Under the pieces are notes generated by a model, which worked only from the letters and a program-made list of their open reading frames with translations, did not search any database and was not told the DNA's origin. From positions 47,787,355 to 47,851,354 of the forward strand of contig NC_016131.3 of NCBI RefSeq assembly GCF_000005505.3: a stretch of DNA of 64,000 bases, in the 5' to 3' direction. This document shows positions 33,458 to 44,325 of the stretch, piece after piece. How positions within the stretch are numbered: position 1 is the first letter of the stretch; each line of letters starts with the position of its first letter. Origin of the DNA: Brachypodium distachyon. Taxonomy: Eukaryota; Streptophyta; Magnoliopsida; Poales; Poaceae. A program made the position numbers and the translations under genes.

Positions 33458-36400
33458 GCCAGCAGCGGCGCTGGCTGGAGTTTTCATCCGGACGGGAAGC
33501 TTTCTCGCCACCGGAGAGCGCGTGGTCTCCGGTTTGGTCCAGAGATTCGGCTCTCTGGGCTTCATCGACAACAACGCGAGCTGCTTCAACGACGCACCGC
33601 TTCCCTGCGCGGGCCGCTTCATCAACTTCGGCATGCATGAGATTTATGTTGCTATTGACAGCCCTTGCAAGTACCCAGAGCAAGTGGTGGTGGCCGAAGA
33701 TCCCCCTGCCATCCGCACGGTTCGCGGCCAGCATGTCGACTGCCCCGCTGACCGTGTGGAGGTCATGGTGACGGCTCATGGTGGCGATGCTGGAAAGGAC
33801 GTTGCGGGAAGTGGCGCGGTCCCAATCAAATCCAGCAGAACGGCGAAGCTCCACTTGGAGAAGCCGGAGAACATCGCTGCTCAAGCCGGCACGACGGCCC
33901 TGCCGTCGAAGCCGACTCAGTTCCAGGCCTCCATCGAACGGCTGACCGTGCCGGTAGCGTCGAACGCTAACCCAGCCCAGCTGCAGGCGGAGTTGGAGTT
34001 GGAGAGACAGAAACCGCTGAGGGAAGCAGTCGACGTCGCTCACGCTCGACAACAACTGGATATTTCACTCCGTGAGTATAACAAAGCACATGGTCTTAGT
34101 TCTACTGCGTTTACTAACCCTAGCCGAGTTGGGGAGGTGCGTAACCGTGGCAAGAACTTGAATGTCGAGATGACTAGAGATGAAGGGGGTGTGCCAACAG
34201 TGTCGGCAAGTTATTCCTCGGCGCTAAAGCTGAAATACAATACCCCTGTCAAGAATCTTAGAGCTGCTGAGGCTGCAGCCGAAGAGCTGCCGAATCGTAC
34301 AGGAGAGGCACTCCGACAGCAGTAGCTGCACGTGAAAGAGCTGCTCCGCACAGCTAATGAGCAGAATGAGGCATATATGAGAATGCACGGCAAGCCCGGT
34401 GCATCTCAGGTTATTCACTCGGCAGCGGATGCCGGAGGCCGAGTTGACAAGCAAGCGTCTTCGCCTGGTGGCAAGCGAGACAAAAGTGTCAATTCTGGCC
34501 GGGATAAGCAGCTGGAGTGTTATGACCTAGCCCTGGCCGAGAAACAGATGGTCAGAAGGGTTGATGACAGCCAGAGTGGCCTACGTCCCGGCGACAATCG
34601 CCGAGACCAGCAAGAACATTACTCGTTTGATCATGGACACCGACCTCGGGGTGCGGCACCCAATACTGCTGTAGGTCAGCAGGGTGTCGGGCGCAACCCC
34701 CCGTATCTAGGTGAAGATCGCCGATATGACCGTTACGATGACGGATACTCGGCCATGGGCAACGATGGTTATATCAGGCGAGAGCGTGATAATCTCGGCC
34801 CGCTCGGAGCCCGAGTTGGGAACAGGCAACTGTCGCCCCTGGATGCCCGACACACTACAACGAAAGATTTGCCTAGGCCATATGAAAATTGTCAAATGCT
34901 ACAAGATGCTATTGGTTAAGTTATTGCTTTGCCTCGGTCACATGTAAGTATTTTAATTCTGGAACAACTCAGTATTCACAAATGTCTGATAGTGAACATT
35001 GTTATTTATGAACACATGTTGTGATTTACAGGTCAAAAGATCTAAGTGAACGACTCCAAACCAGCCAATAAACAACAAGGTATTCTAATTCTGTCAGAAA
35101 ATTAAACATGTCATTCTACACTCCCAGGAGCTCTTATATTTTCAAGGAGTATTCATTTTATCTGCCTACTTTGCAGGATGGTTGAGGCCAAGAGACATGG
35201 GACGATGGATAAGCAAAAAAGATAAAGTTTCTGTTAGAGCAAAGCTTATAGATATACAACTACTTAGAAAAAAAACATATGTGCAAATATGATCTTTTCT
35301 TTATGGATTGCACCTTATCTACACGGATGTTTAATTTAGCTGTGATTTGTGACCTCCATTAATGTAACATATTTGCTATTGCAGTCAATCCAAGGCTCTA
35401 GTATTCGTTATTTCGTTAGTCTTGTTATGAGAATATGGTCATATATGAAACGAATATATAGATTATGTACTTTCTCTTTGCACAATTGATTATGAATAAG
35501 GTCATGAAACGAAGATCCAGATTATCTACTCCTGTCTTCGTACAACTTATTGTGTGAACGTGCATCATCAAAAGGAAGAAAATAACAATTTAAAATTTAA
35601 ACAGAAAATAATGTTTTCCTAGAAAATTTGTAAATATTCTGTACAAAAATATTTTTCTGGAAATGGGCTTGGCCCGTGCAATTAATTCTCAATTAAGTTG
35701 GGCTCGGCAGAATGGTGGGCCTAACTACAACCCAACCCAGTACCCTTTAAAAAAAAACCAACCCAATACTAGCTCAGGAGATGGGCCAGGCCAAATTTGT
35801 AAAAGCGTCTCTACATTTGTTGCAACGGAATTTGAGCGTGTCAAACTATTACTAGGGACGTGATTGAAACGTGTCAAATAAAATGTCCCTACATGTATAG
35901 ACACAAATTTCAACGTCTCTACAAAACGTCTCATATCTTATAGACACGCTTAGCTAGCGTCTCTATATAACTTTACACGGTCCCTGAGGACATGCTCCAA
36001 GGATGCTTTGTGAAAGAGACTCTATAACTCAGTAGAGATGAAATATCACGTCTTTAGTCCACTAATTGGGCGTCTCTACAGGCATGTTTTGTTGTAGTGA
36101 CATCGGCTTGACAGAATTTATCTGTCTAAGCTTCTGGAGGAGTAAGGCCCTCCGGGACCGCGCTGTTTTGCGCATCGGATCATGAGGGAGAGACCAGCCC
36201 TGGGTTTCCAGCTGCCCAGGGGTACGAGAACATATGACGGCAGTACTAAGCCGGAAGATTGGCTGGAATACTATGTCACTGCGGTAAGTGTGGCAGGCGG
36301 CAACCGCAGATGGGCGGTATGTTATGTACCCCAGATGCTGGTAGGGCCGGCAAGGATATGGCCGAACAATTTGCCGGAAGGGAGTATCAAGTGCTGGATA

Positions 36401-38032
36401 GACTTTGAAGAAGCTTTCGTCAACAATTTCACTAGCACTTACAAGAGGCCAAATCGCCCTCAGCAGTTGTCCATGTGCAAGCAAAGAGACAACGAGACTG
36501 ACCGGGATTACCTGACAAGATGGAACAATCTCCACAATTTCTATGAAGGGATAGTGGAATCGCAAGCCATAGCGTGGTTTGTCAAGGGATGCCGGCACGA
36601 CAGTATGTTGTGGCAAAAGCTGCAAAGAGATATGCCGGCTACCCTATCTGAGATGATCCGGATCGCCGACATGTATTTGCTTGGCGATCCGACTCAGCCA
36701 TCGCTGATGCCGGCAGAACCGCAAAGGGAGCAACCGACATACAATCCCGCCGGGGCATTCCGGAGGAAAGATCATCAAGAGCACCGCAACAAGAGAAGGG
36801 ATGACAGGCCGAATTACCGATATGGGCCAGCCCATGTCGCCGCTATTCAGGATCAACCTGATGCCAGCTCGAGCCAGCGCCAGCAAAAAGGGAATCAGCA
36901 GTGGGTCAAGAAGGGAGAACAAAAGAAGCCCTGGCAAGATAAGCCGAAGTATACGTTCGAAGTGATGCTGGGTCAGCCTTGTCATTTCCACACGACTAAC
37001 CCCAACAAGCCGGTGAACCACACAACGCGGCAATGCAGCTGGATGCAGCGGGCCGAGAAGGGTGAGGCAAGTCGGTTACCCCCTCCTCCACCGCTCACAG
37101 GTGCAAACGCACAGATCCAGAGACCCCCTCAGGTAAACAATGCTGTCAACCAGGTGGAAGACCAAGATATCCCGGGATATGCCGGAAGAAATGAGTACAA
37201 GGAGCATCACCAAAGCTACATTATCTTCATCACTGAGCCAACTGACAAGCAAAGTCAGCGCAGGCGAGAGATGGAGGTCAATGCTGTTATGCAGGCTGTT
37301 CCAAAGTTCATGTATTGGTCGGAGCAGGAGATCAGCTGGAACCGGGCAGACCATCCTAAAGTTATGCCCAATCCTGGTGGATACGCTCTGGTGGTCGACC
37401 TGACACTCATCGGGCCCGACATTAACGTTAAGTTCACTCGGGTTCTCATTGATAATGGGAGCAGCATAAATATCCTGTACCGGAACACGATGCTTAAACT
37501 CGACATTACTGATAACATGCTTGGTCCTAGCCGGACTACCTTTCACGGTATTGTGCCGGGAGTGTCTTGTGCCCCGGTGGGCAAGATCCGAGTCGACGTC
37601 TTATTCGGCACCAGGGAGAACTGTCGGACCGAGAACCTAGTGTTCGAAGTGGTGGACCTTAGCAGTCCGTACCACGCGCTACTTGGCAGACTGGCACTCG
37701 CCAAGTTCATGGTGACTACTCACATTGGCTATCTGAAGATGAAGATGCCGGGACATAATGGTATCATAACCATCACTGGCAACTACAAATGCTCAATGGA
37801 GTGCGCAGCGGCCGAATCTGCTTTGGCCGAGTCACTTGTCATTGCTGGTGAGAAGAACAAGTTAAAAGAAACTGTTGCGATGGCTCAGGTAGCACAAATT
37901 GGCCTACCGGCTATGACCAATCCCCATGGAAGTGTGGCTTTTCAGGCAGCCAAGGAGACAAAGAAGATACATATTGACAGCGAGTTCCCAGACCGCACCG
38001 TAATCATTGGTGCCGGCCTGGGTGAGAAATAG
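33453..38032 (+). pseudogene. E2 gag-protease, broken
   Basis: The frame opens at ATG 33453. It is interrupted by TAG at 34323-34325, the CACTA insertion at 34853, TAA at 36143-36145 and TAG at 38030-38032. The retrotransposon gag domain is clear at about 36240-36670 (PEDWLEYYVTAVS, GPARIWPNNLPEGSI, DYLTRWNNLHNFYEGI). A Lys/Gln-rich linker follows, then an aspartic protease with D-N-G at 37451-37459 (VLIDNGSSINILYR) and the later HALLGRLALAKF stretch. Gag forms the particle and the protease cleaves the polyprotein. The uninterrupted frame on each side of the CACTA reads GCCCGACA|TCGGCTTGAC, which shows where it inserted. Confidence 0.85.
34853..36099. mobile_element. Non-autonomous CACTA element in E2 gag (1247 bp)
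   Basis: The left end is CACTACAACGAAAGATTTGC and the right end, inverted, is CACTACAACAAAACATGCC. The 3-bp duplication ACA lies at 34850-34852 and 36100-36102. The right subterminal region repeats TAGAGACG and CGTCTCTA-type motifs (35800-36080). The left half contains spliced-gene-like pieces with GTAAGT donors and TTTACAG/TTTGCAG acceptors (34944, 35030, 35176). These could be remnants of a transposon or a captured gene. I see no transposase domain. Confidence 0.85.
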
Positions 38033-41000
38033 GAAGGCGAGCTCACTAGCTTCCTCCGTGAGCATCGGGACATCTTCGCATGGTCGAATCAGGACCTGCC
38101 GGGTGTGCCGAGGGAGCTGGCTGAGCACTCATTGCATGTCAGACCAGACGCGAGACCGGTGAAGCAGCCCCTTCGACGTTTCGCCGACGACAGAAGGAAA
38201 GTCATATCAGAAGAAATATCCCGACTTCTAGCTGCCGGCTTTATCATGGAAGTGTTGCATCCGACTGGCTGGCAAACCCGGTCATGGATGAGAAGAAGAA
38301 AGACGACCCAACTGCTGCCAAGGTGTGGCGCATGTGTATCGACTACACCAGCCTGAACAAGGAGTGTCCCAAAGATCCTTTTCCGTTACCTCGGATTGAT
38401 CAAGTGATCGATTCTACAGCCGGGTGTGAGTTGCTGTCTTTTGTAGACGCGTACTCTGGTTTTCACCAGATACCGCTGAACCCTAATGATCAAATAAAGA
38501 CATCATTTATCACCCCGTTCGGGGCTTATTGCTATCGCACTATGCCGTTTGGTTTGAGAAATGCAGGGGCTACTTATCAAAGATGCATGCAGAAATGCTT
38601 GCACGATCAACTCGGCAAGAATGTGCAGGTATATGTCGACGATGTCGTCATAAAAACCAAGTAAAGCGCCACACTCCTGGATGATATCCGGGAAACATTC
38701 GCAAATCTGAGGAGATTCCGAATGAAGCTGAATCCGGCCAAATGCACGTTCGGTGTGCCGGCAGGGAAATTGCTTGGCTTCCTGGTATCGAGTCGAGGTA
38801 TCGAAACAAATCATGTGAAAATTGCCGTCATAGAAAGGATGAAATTGTCGAAATGTCTCAAAGATGTGCAAAAATTCACTGGATGCCTAGCATCACTAAG
38901 TCGTTTCGTTAGTCGGCTGGGTGAAAAGGCAACGCCCTTATACCCGCTGATGAAGAAAACCGACAAGTTTGTGTGGACGCCACAAGCAGACCTGGCTTTT
39001 CAAGAGTTGAAGAAGATGATCGCTACGGCACCAATATTAGCCTCGCCAATGGAGAAGGAGCCGATGTTGTTATACATAGCAGCAACCAACCGAGTTGTTA
39101 GTGCCGTCATCGTGGTGGAAAGAGATGAAGACGGCAAATCGGTGCAAAGGCCGGTGTATTACTTGAACGAGGTGTTATCATCGTCTAAGAAAAATTATCC
39201 CCACTACCAAAAAATGGCATACGGCGTCTATATGGCGGCAAAGAAGCTGAAGCATTACTTTGATGCGCACCAGATCCGAGTTATTAGTGAGGCGCCTGTC
39301 TCGGAAATCATGAATAACAAAGACGCGAGCAGCCGAGTAGCCAAATGGGCTGTCGAGCTAGCACCCTATGCGCTGCAGGACGACAGACGGGATGCCGTGA
39401 AATCTCAGGCTCTGACGGATTTCTTGGTGGATTGGGCCGAGATGAAGTATGAACCACCGCCCTCGAAAACTAACTACTGGAAGATGCATTTTGACGGCTC
39501 TAAGATGAAAAGTGGGCTAGGTGTCGGCATAGTTCTGACCTTGCCAAAGCACGATCAACTTAGGTATGTGTTGCAAATTCACTTCGCAGCATCCAACAAT
39601 GTTGCCGAGTATGAGGCGCTTGTGCACGGACTGAAAATGGCAAAGGAAATTGGAGTTCGCCGGATTCAATGCTTTGGGGATTCCAATCTGGTAGTCCAGC
39701 AAGCTTCCGGTAACTGGGATGCATTGGATGCCAATATGGCGCTATACCGGTTCCATGTTCAGAAGATCAGTGGCCACTCCGAAGGGTGCGAATTTCACCA
39801 TATACCGTGGCGGAAAATGAGGCAGCCGACACACTGTCGAAACTTGGCTCATCGCGACAGGCCATTCCGGCTGGTGTGGCATTAGAGCATTTACGCAAAC
39901 CATCCATCAAGCCATCACCAGAATCGGAGTCGATATTTATCCCGGCGAGCTCAGAAGCCGACGTCACCCCCATGGACATTGACAGTGGCAACGGTTCCAG
40001 TAACCCGGGGACTGAGCGCCTTAACTCGGCAGAAGCAATGTCGATTGAGCCAATGGAGATAGACGTACCGGATGAGCCGATTTTTACCACTCGTCCTGTG
40101 CCGGCTTGAGCGCAATCGATAATGTCCTACCACAAATATAGGAGTCTCCCGAAAGAGGAAGTGACGGCAAGAATTCAGAGAAGGGCGAAGGCGTACGCCA
40201 TCATCAATGGCGAGCTATACAAGAGGAGTGTCACAAATGTCCTGCAGCGATGCGTCGAGCTGGAAGAAGGGCAAGAAATACTCCGGGATATTCATCAGAG
40301 AGAGTGCGGCCATCATGCGTCTTCATGAACGCTAGTGGGCAAGGCATTCTGACATGGTTTCTACTGGCCAAGTGCACTATAGGAAGCTGAAGACATAGTC
40401 AGGAAGTGCAATGGCTGCCAGAGATATGCCAGCAAGATTCATATGCCGGCATCCAAGCTCAAAACTATTCCAATCACTTGGCCATTTGCTGTCTGGTGTT
40501 TGGATATGGTGGGACTGTTCAAGCGGGCGTGAGGAGGCATGACGCATATCTTGGTTATGGTCGACAAGTTCACCAAGTGAATTGAGGTAAAGCTGATACG
40601 AAAGTGTGACGGCAAAACTGCGTTATCATTCCTGAAGGACATTATCTTGAGATATGGGTACCCGCACAGTGTCATCACGGATAATGGAACGAACTTCGCA
40701 GAGGGACCTTTCGCGCGATTTTGTGCAGAAAATCCAACTGGATATCGCTTCCGTAGCACATCCTCAATCCAATGGACAAGTTGAAAGAGCAAACGGCATG
40801 GTTTTAGCCAGCATAAAACCTCGGCCAATCGAACCATTGGAACGTACTCCGGGATGTTGGCTGGATGAACTCCCGGCTGTGTCCTCGTATACGGGGCGGA
40901 AGCTGTCCTACCACCCGACATTGAACATGACTCTCCACGAGTGACCATGTATACGGAAGCCGAGGTAAAAGAGGCCCGAGAAAATGATGTCGACCTGCTC

Positions 41001-41313
41001 GAAGAAGCACGGGAATTGGCTCTGTCTCGGTCGGCTATCTATCAACAGTACCTAAGGCGTTATCACAGCCGAAAGGTCAACCCGCGGGTATTCCGAAAAG
41101 GGGACCTCGTTCTCCGACTTGTGCAGCGCACAGCCGGCTTGCACAAACTGTCACCCCCATGGGAAGGACCCTTCATTGTGAGCAAAGTGTTTCACAATAA
41201 TTCCTACTATCTTATAAGATGCACAAGATCCCAAGGCGAACAGGATGGACCTGTCAGGCGAGAAGACCAAGAGGCCATGGAATGTACCTTTGCTTCGTCC
41301 GTTCTATACTTGA
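38033..41313 (+). pseudogene. E2 pol: RT, RNase H, second RNase H, integrase; many breaks
   Basis: RT carries FVDAYSGFHQIPL and the catalytic Y-V-D-D at 38632-38643. The first RNase H follows (about 39060-39260). A second RNase H has MHFDGS (D about 39491), VAEYEAL and CFGDSNL, then NEAAD across a frameshift near 39800. Integrase keeps the zinc site and TDNGTNF, NGQVERANG, but lost about 55 bp after ELPAV (about 40880) relative to E1. Other breaks: one base lost near 38265, TAA at 38662, TGA at 40107, and several stops at 40325-40580. Function would be reverse transcription and integration. This copy is dead. Confidence 0.85.
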
Positions 41314-41362
41314 GTAAGGATGGCATTCGCCGGAAGGTGGTGCGGCTGGAGGCCGAGAAAAT

Positions 41363-41636
41363 TTAGGAAGTTCCTAAGAAAATCGCTAGCCGAAAGAGCG
41401 AAACTGCGTTCGAAGTGAGCAAGGAAAACGACATGCTCACCAAGCTCCGGAGTCGGCACGGTCTCGTCGCCATGAATCCGGCATTCGACGTCCTCCGGAA
41501 TCCGTCAGGAGCGGCGAAGCCACTCGATGTCCGCCGGAGTGACATCGGAGCCCTCCCAGCCGACTCGCTTCGAACCGGTCCCCTCCTCAACCTGCTGAGC
41601 GGCAGGGTCGATGGCGGGGTTGCGGGAAGAAGCCAT
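41363..41636 (-). pseudogene. E2 antisense-gene remnant (start only)
   Basis: ATG at 41634-41636 begins MASSRNPAIDPAAQQ, matching MASSSRSPAAGSAAQ of E1. GWEGSDVTPADIEWL and FLAHFERSFAL also match. A TGA interrupts it (RRS*RIPE). After about 91 codons the sequence joins directly to the region behind the pol stop, so the rest of the gene is deleted. Confidence 0.8.
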
Positions 41637-41898
41637 GGTTTGGGAGTAGATCTAGGGTTTGTCTTTTTGATGAGGAAGGCGCTTGCACGAGGCTCGGCCA
41701 AGCAAAGAAGTGCGGCAGAGACCCAAGCGAGTGCGAGCGAACTTGCGGCGGCGAGCTCGGTGGCGGAGAGCAAGAAACCGCAGCGGCGGAGAAGTTCGGA
41801 GCTAGCTAGGGCGGCGGAGTGCGCAGAGAGCAGAAGAGCAAAGGAAGGCGAAGAAGACGAAGAGTGCAAAGGGTTTTTTACCCTCGCCCTCCCCCTTC

Positions 41899-41906
41899 TA
41901 TTTATA
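41899..41906 (-). promoter_or_regulatory. TATA box of the E2 antisense gene
   Basis: The minus strand reads GAGTATAAATAGAAG, about 265 bp before the antisense ATG, the same spacing as in E1. Confidence 0.6.
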
Positions 41907-43169
41907 CTCACGGCGCAGTAATGGGGCACGGATCCCCCGCGCCCACTACCTCTGTGGCCAACGGGAAGAATGCGCACGACTTGGGGCAGTTATTCCTATC
42001 AAAGCGCATACGCTTGGTTACTGCGCGGCATGGGACAGAGAATCCCGTCGGATCCGGGAGGATAAGTGTCCGCGTGGGAACCAAAATTCCCTTCTTGATG
42101 GCTCTGTCGGCTTTGCTGTCCGATGGAACGTTGTGCTCACCTCAAAAAGCGCACCAGCAGTAAATCGGATCTTATCCTCCCGTTAGTTTAGAGGAGTGCA
42201 GAGTCCAAGTCACAGGTGGCATCAATATCGGTAGAAGTAAGTTTTCAACTGTCGGCCATGGATAAGAAAAGAATCTCGGCTAGGCGCTGGATAAGCACGC
42301 CGACCCGGAATGTCGGAATGAATTGATCTCGGCTAGGAGAACTTGGGGTTGTCACGGCATCCTTTTCGGCTAGGCCTTAGTAGGCTTAGGTGGTTTGTCT
42401 ATGAGAAACTGTCGTGGCCCGACATCCTTCCCTGCCGGACCAATTTCTGAATCACTAGTGGCGGTTTGACCGCAAAACCGCCACTAATACTAATTTCTGA
42501 ATCAAGTTTTAAATTCATATTAAATTATGTGTACATCCAAAAATTTAAAACACCTCTCCTTTTGAGTGTAAACTACTAATATCATGTCCCATGCAAAGTT
42601 TGAAACCTAAATACAGAAATATCATCAACCATTTATATGATTATGTTGTTCATATTAAAGTTATTAATTGCTATAAAATTGAATTTGGTCAAAATGATCT
42701 GAAATTTTGCATGGAATGTTTCTATCAATAAATAATCTTACATATAAATTTTGGTCCAAAAATTCAAAAGGATGCACCTTGGTTCTTCATTTTTTTCACA
42801 TTGCTTTTTCATTTTGGAACCACCTAGGTAGATCTCTCAGAAATCATCCAACCCCATGAACCAAATGTGACATGTTTTTTTTGTTTTGAACTTGAATTTT
42901 TTTATGGGTGTTCATAGCAATAGGGAAATGTCCACACCAAATTTGACCATGTTTTGAGAAAAATTGAATTTTATAGAATTTTTATAGCACAAAAGCCACA
43001 CATAATGACACTTAATCATAGAAATTAGGGTATATAACATTTGAATTTATGGTTCAAAAGTTTATTGAGAATAAACAATCTTATTATACACATAAAAGAA
43101 CAGGTGGTGTATTTATTTAAAACCCAGAGAATATATTATGAATTTAATAGCTTATTGCAAATTCGTCAC

Positions 43170-43450
43170 TAGTGACGGTTTTTGTCGTGAGAACCGCACT
43201 GATATGCAGTACACAAACTTAGAGTCTCCAATGCTCCTACGTATCATACCAGTGGCTGGTTTCTTTGTGAGCACCGCCACTAGTGCTTCATGCTAGTGGC
43301 GGTTCCCCGCGTAGTCACCGCCACTAGTGCTCCTCCGCGCGAGGGGAATTTTTGCGCCAGCACTAGTGGCGGTTTGCTGCGTTTTCACCGCCACTAGTGC
43401 TTCATGCTAGTGGCGGTTCGTGCGTTTTCACCGCCACTAGTGCTCCTCAG
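43170..43450. repeat. Left subterminal repeat cluster of the CACTA
   Basis: Alternating CTAGTGGCGGT and ACCGCCACTAGTGCT motifs form small palindromes separated by GCGTTTTC or TTCATG. Such clusters are the usual binding sites for the CACTA accessory protein (TNPA in the En/Spm model). The binding role is inferred here. Confidence 0.75.
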
Positions 43451-43799
43451 AGCGAGCTTTCACGCAGTGGGTTGGGAGTTTTAGTCCCACCTCGCTAGTT
43501 TATAGAGAATCTGACCAGCATAAATAGCCTTCTCCACCTGCACTCTCACTTTCGAATCACATCTCTTCCAGGCCGGCGGGCCCGGTTGTCCTCTCTTCTT
43601 GGCTTGTGAGCCCGTTTGTCCTCTTCTCCTGGCCTGTGGGCCCGGTTGTCGTTCCGAAACTTGGTGGGCTCGGTCAAAGCCCTATGGGCCCAGTCAAACC
43701 TGCCCTAGTACGTAGTAGGAAGCTCCCTGGTTCGTCGGGCTGGGCCCGAACCCGAAAAACTGTGTTGACTGGGTGGGCTAATTTTTTTTCATTAAATTT

Positions 43800-44235
43800 G
43801 ATAAAGTTATTTTGAAATTTAGAACATATCTAAGACATTTGATTTGAAATTTGAACAAGTTATTTATACAATTGATTTCAAATTTGATCAAGTTTCTTCA
43901 TATTCAGAACATATTTAAGACATTTTATTTGAAATTTGAACAAGTTATTTAAGACATTTTGATTTCAAATTTGAACAAGTTATTTCAAATTCAGAACATA
44001 TTTTTGATTTCAAATTTGAACAAGTAGTTATTTAATACAGTTGATTTGAAATTTGAACAAGTTATTTAATACAATTGATTTCAAATTTGATCAAGTTACT
44101 TCAAATTCAGAACATATTTAAAACATTTTATTTGAAATTTGAACAAGTTATTTAAGAATTTTGATTTCAAATTTGAACAAGTTATTTCAAATTCAGAACA
44201 TATTTAAGACTTTTGATTTCAAATTTGACATGATA
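43800..44235 (+). repeat. AT-rich minisatellite
   Basis: Many variants of GATTTGAAATTTGAACAAGTTATTT and its near-inverse GATTTCAAATTTGA alternate with TTCAAATTCAGAACATATTTAAGA. Unit size is irregular (about 35-65 bp). It lies between the subterminal cluster and the transposase stop. Confidence 0.75.
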
Positions 44236-44325
44236 CAAGTTACAATTTTCCATTCAAAAACATCGTTAAACATCAACTACGAAAAGATACACAAATATAA
44301 CTGTGGCCGTTCTAGCGTATGCCTC

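Noticed and set aside
36062..36625. 187-codon minus-strand frame in E2 gag
   Set aside because: Shadow of the gag domain; the plus strand encodes recognisable retrotransposon gag.
42453..42490. CACTAGTGGCGGTTTGACCG as a true left terminus of the large CACTA
   Set aside because: It does not match the right end (CACTACGCC), has no matching 3-bp duplication with GCT, and is the same as the internal subterminal motif.
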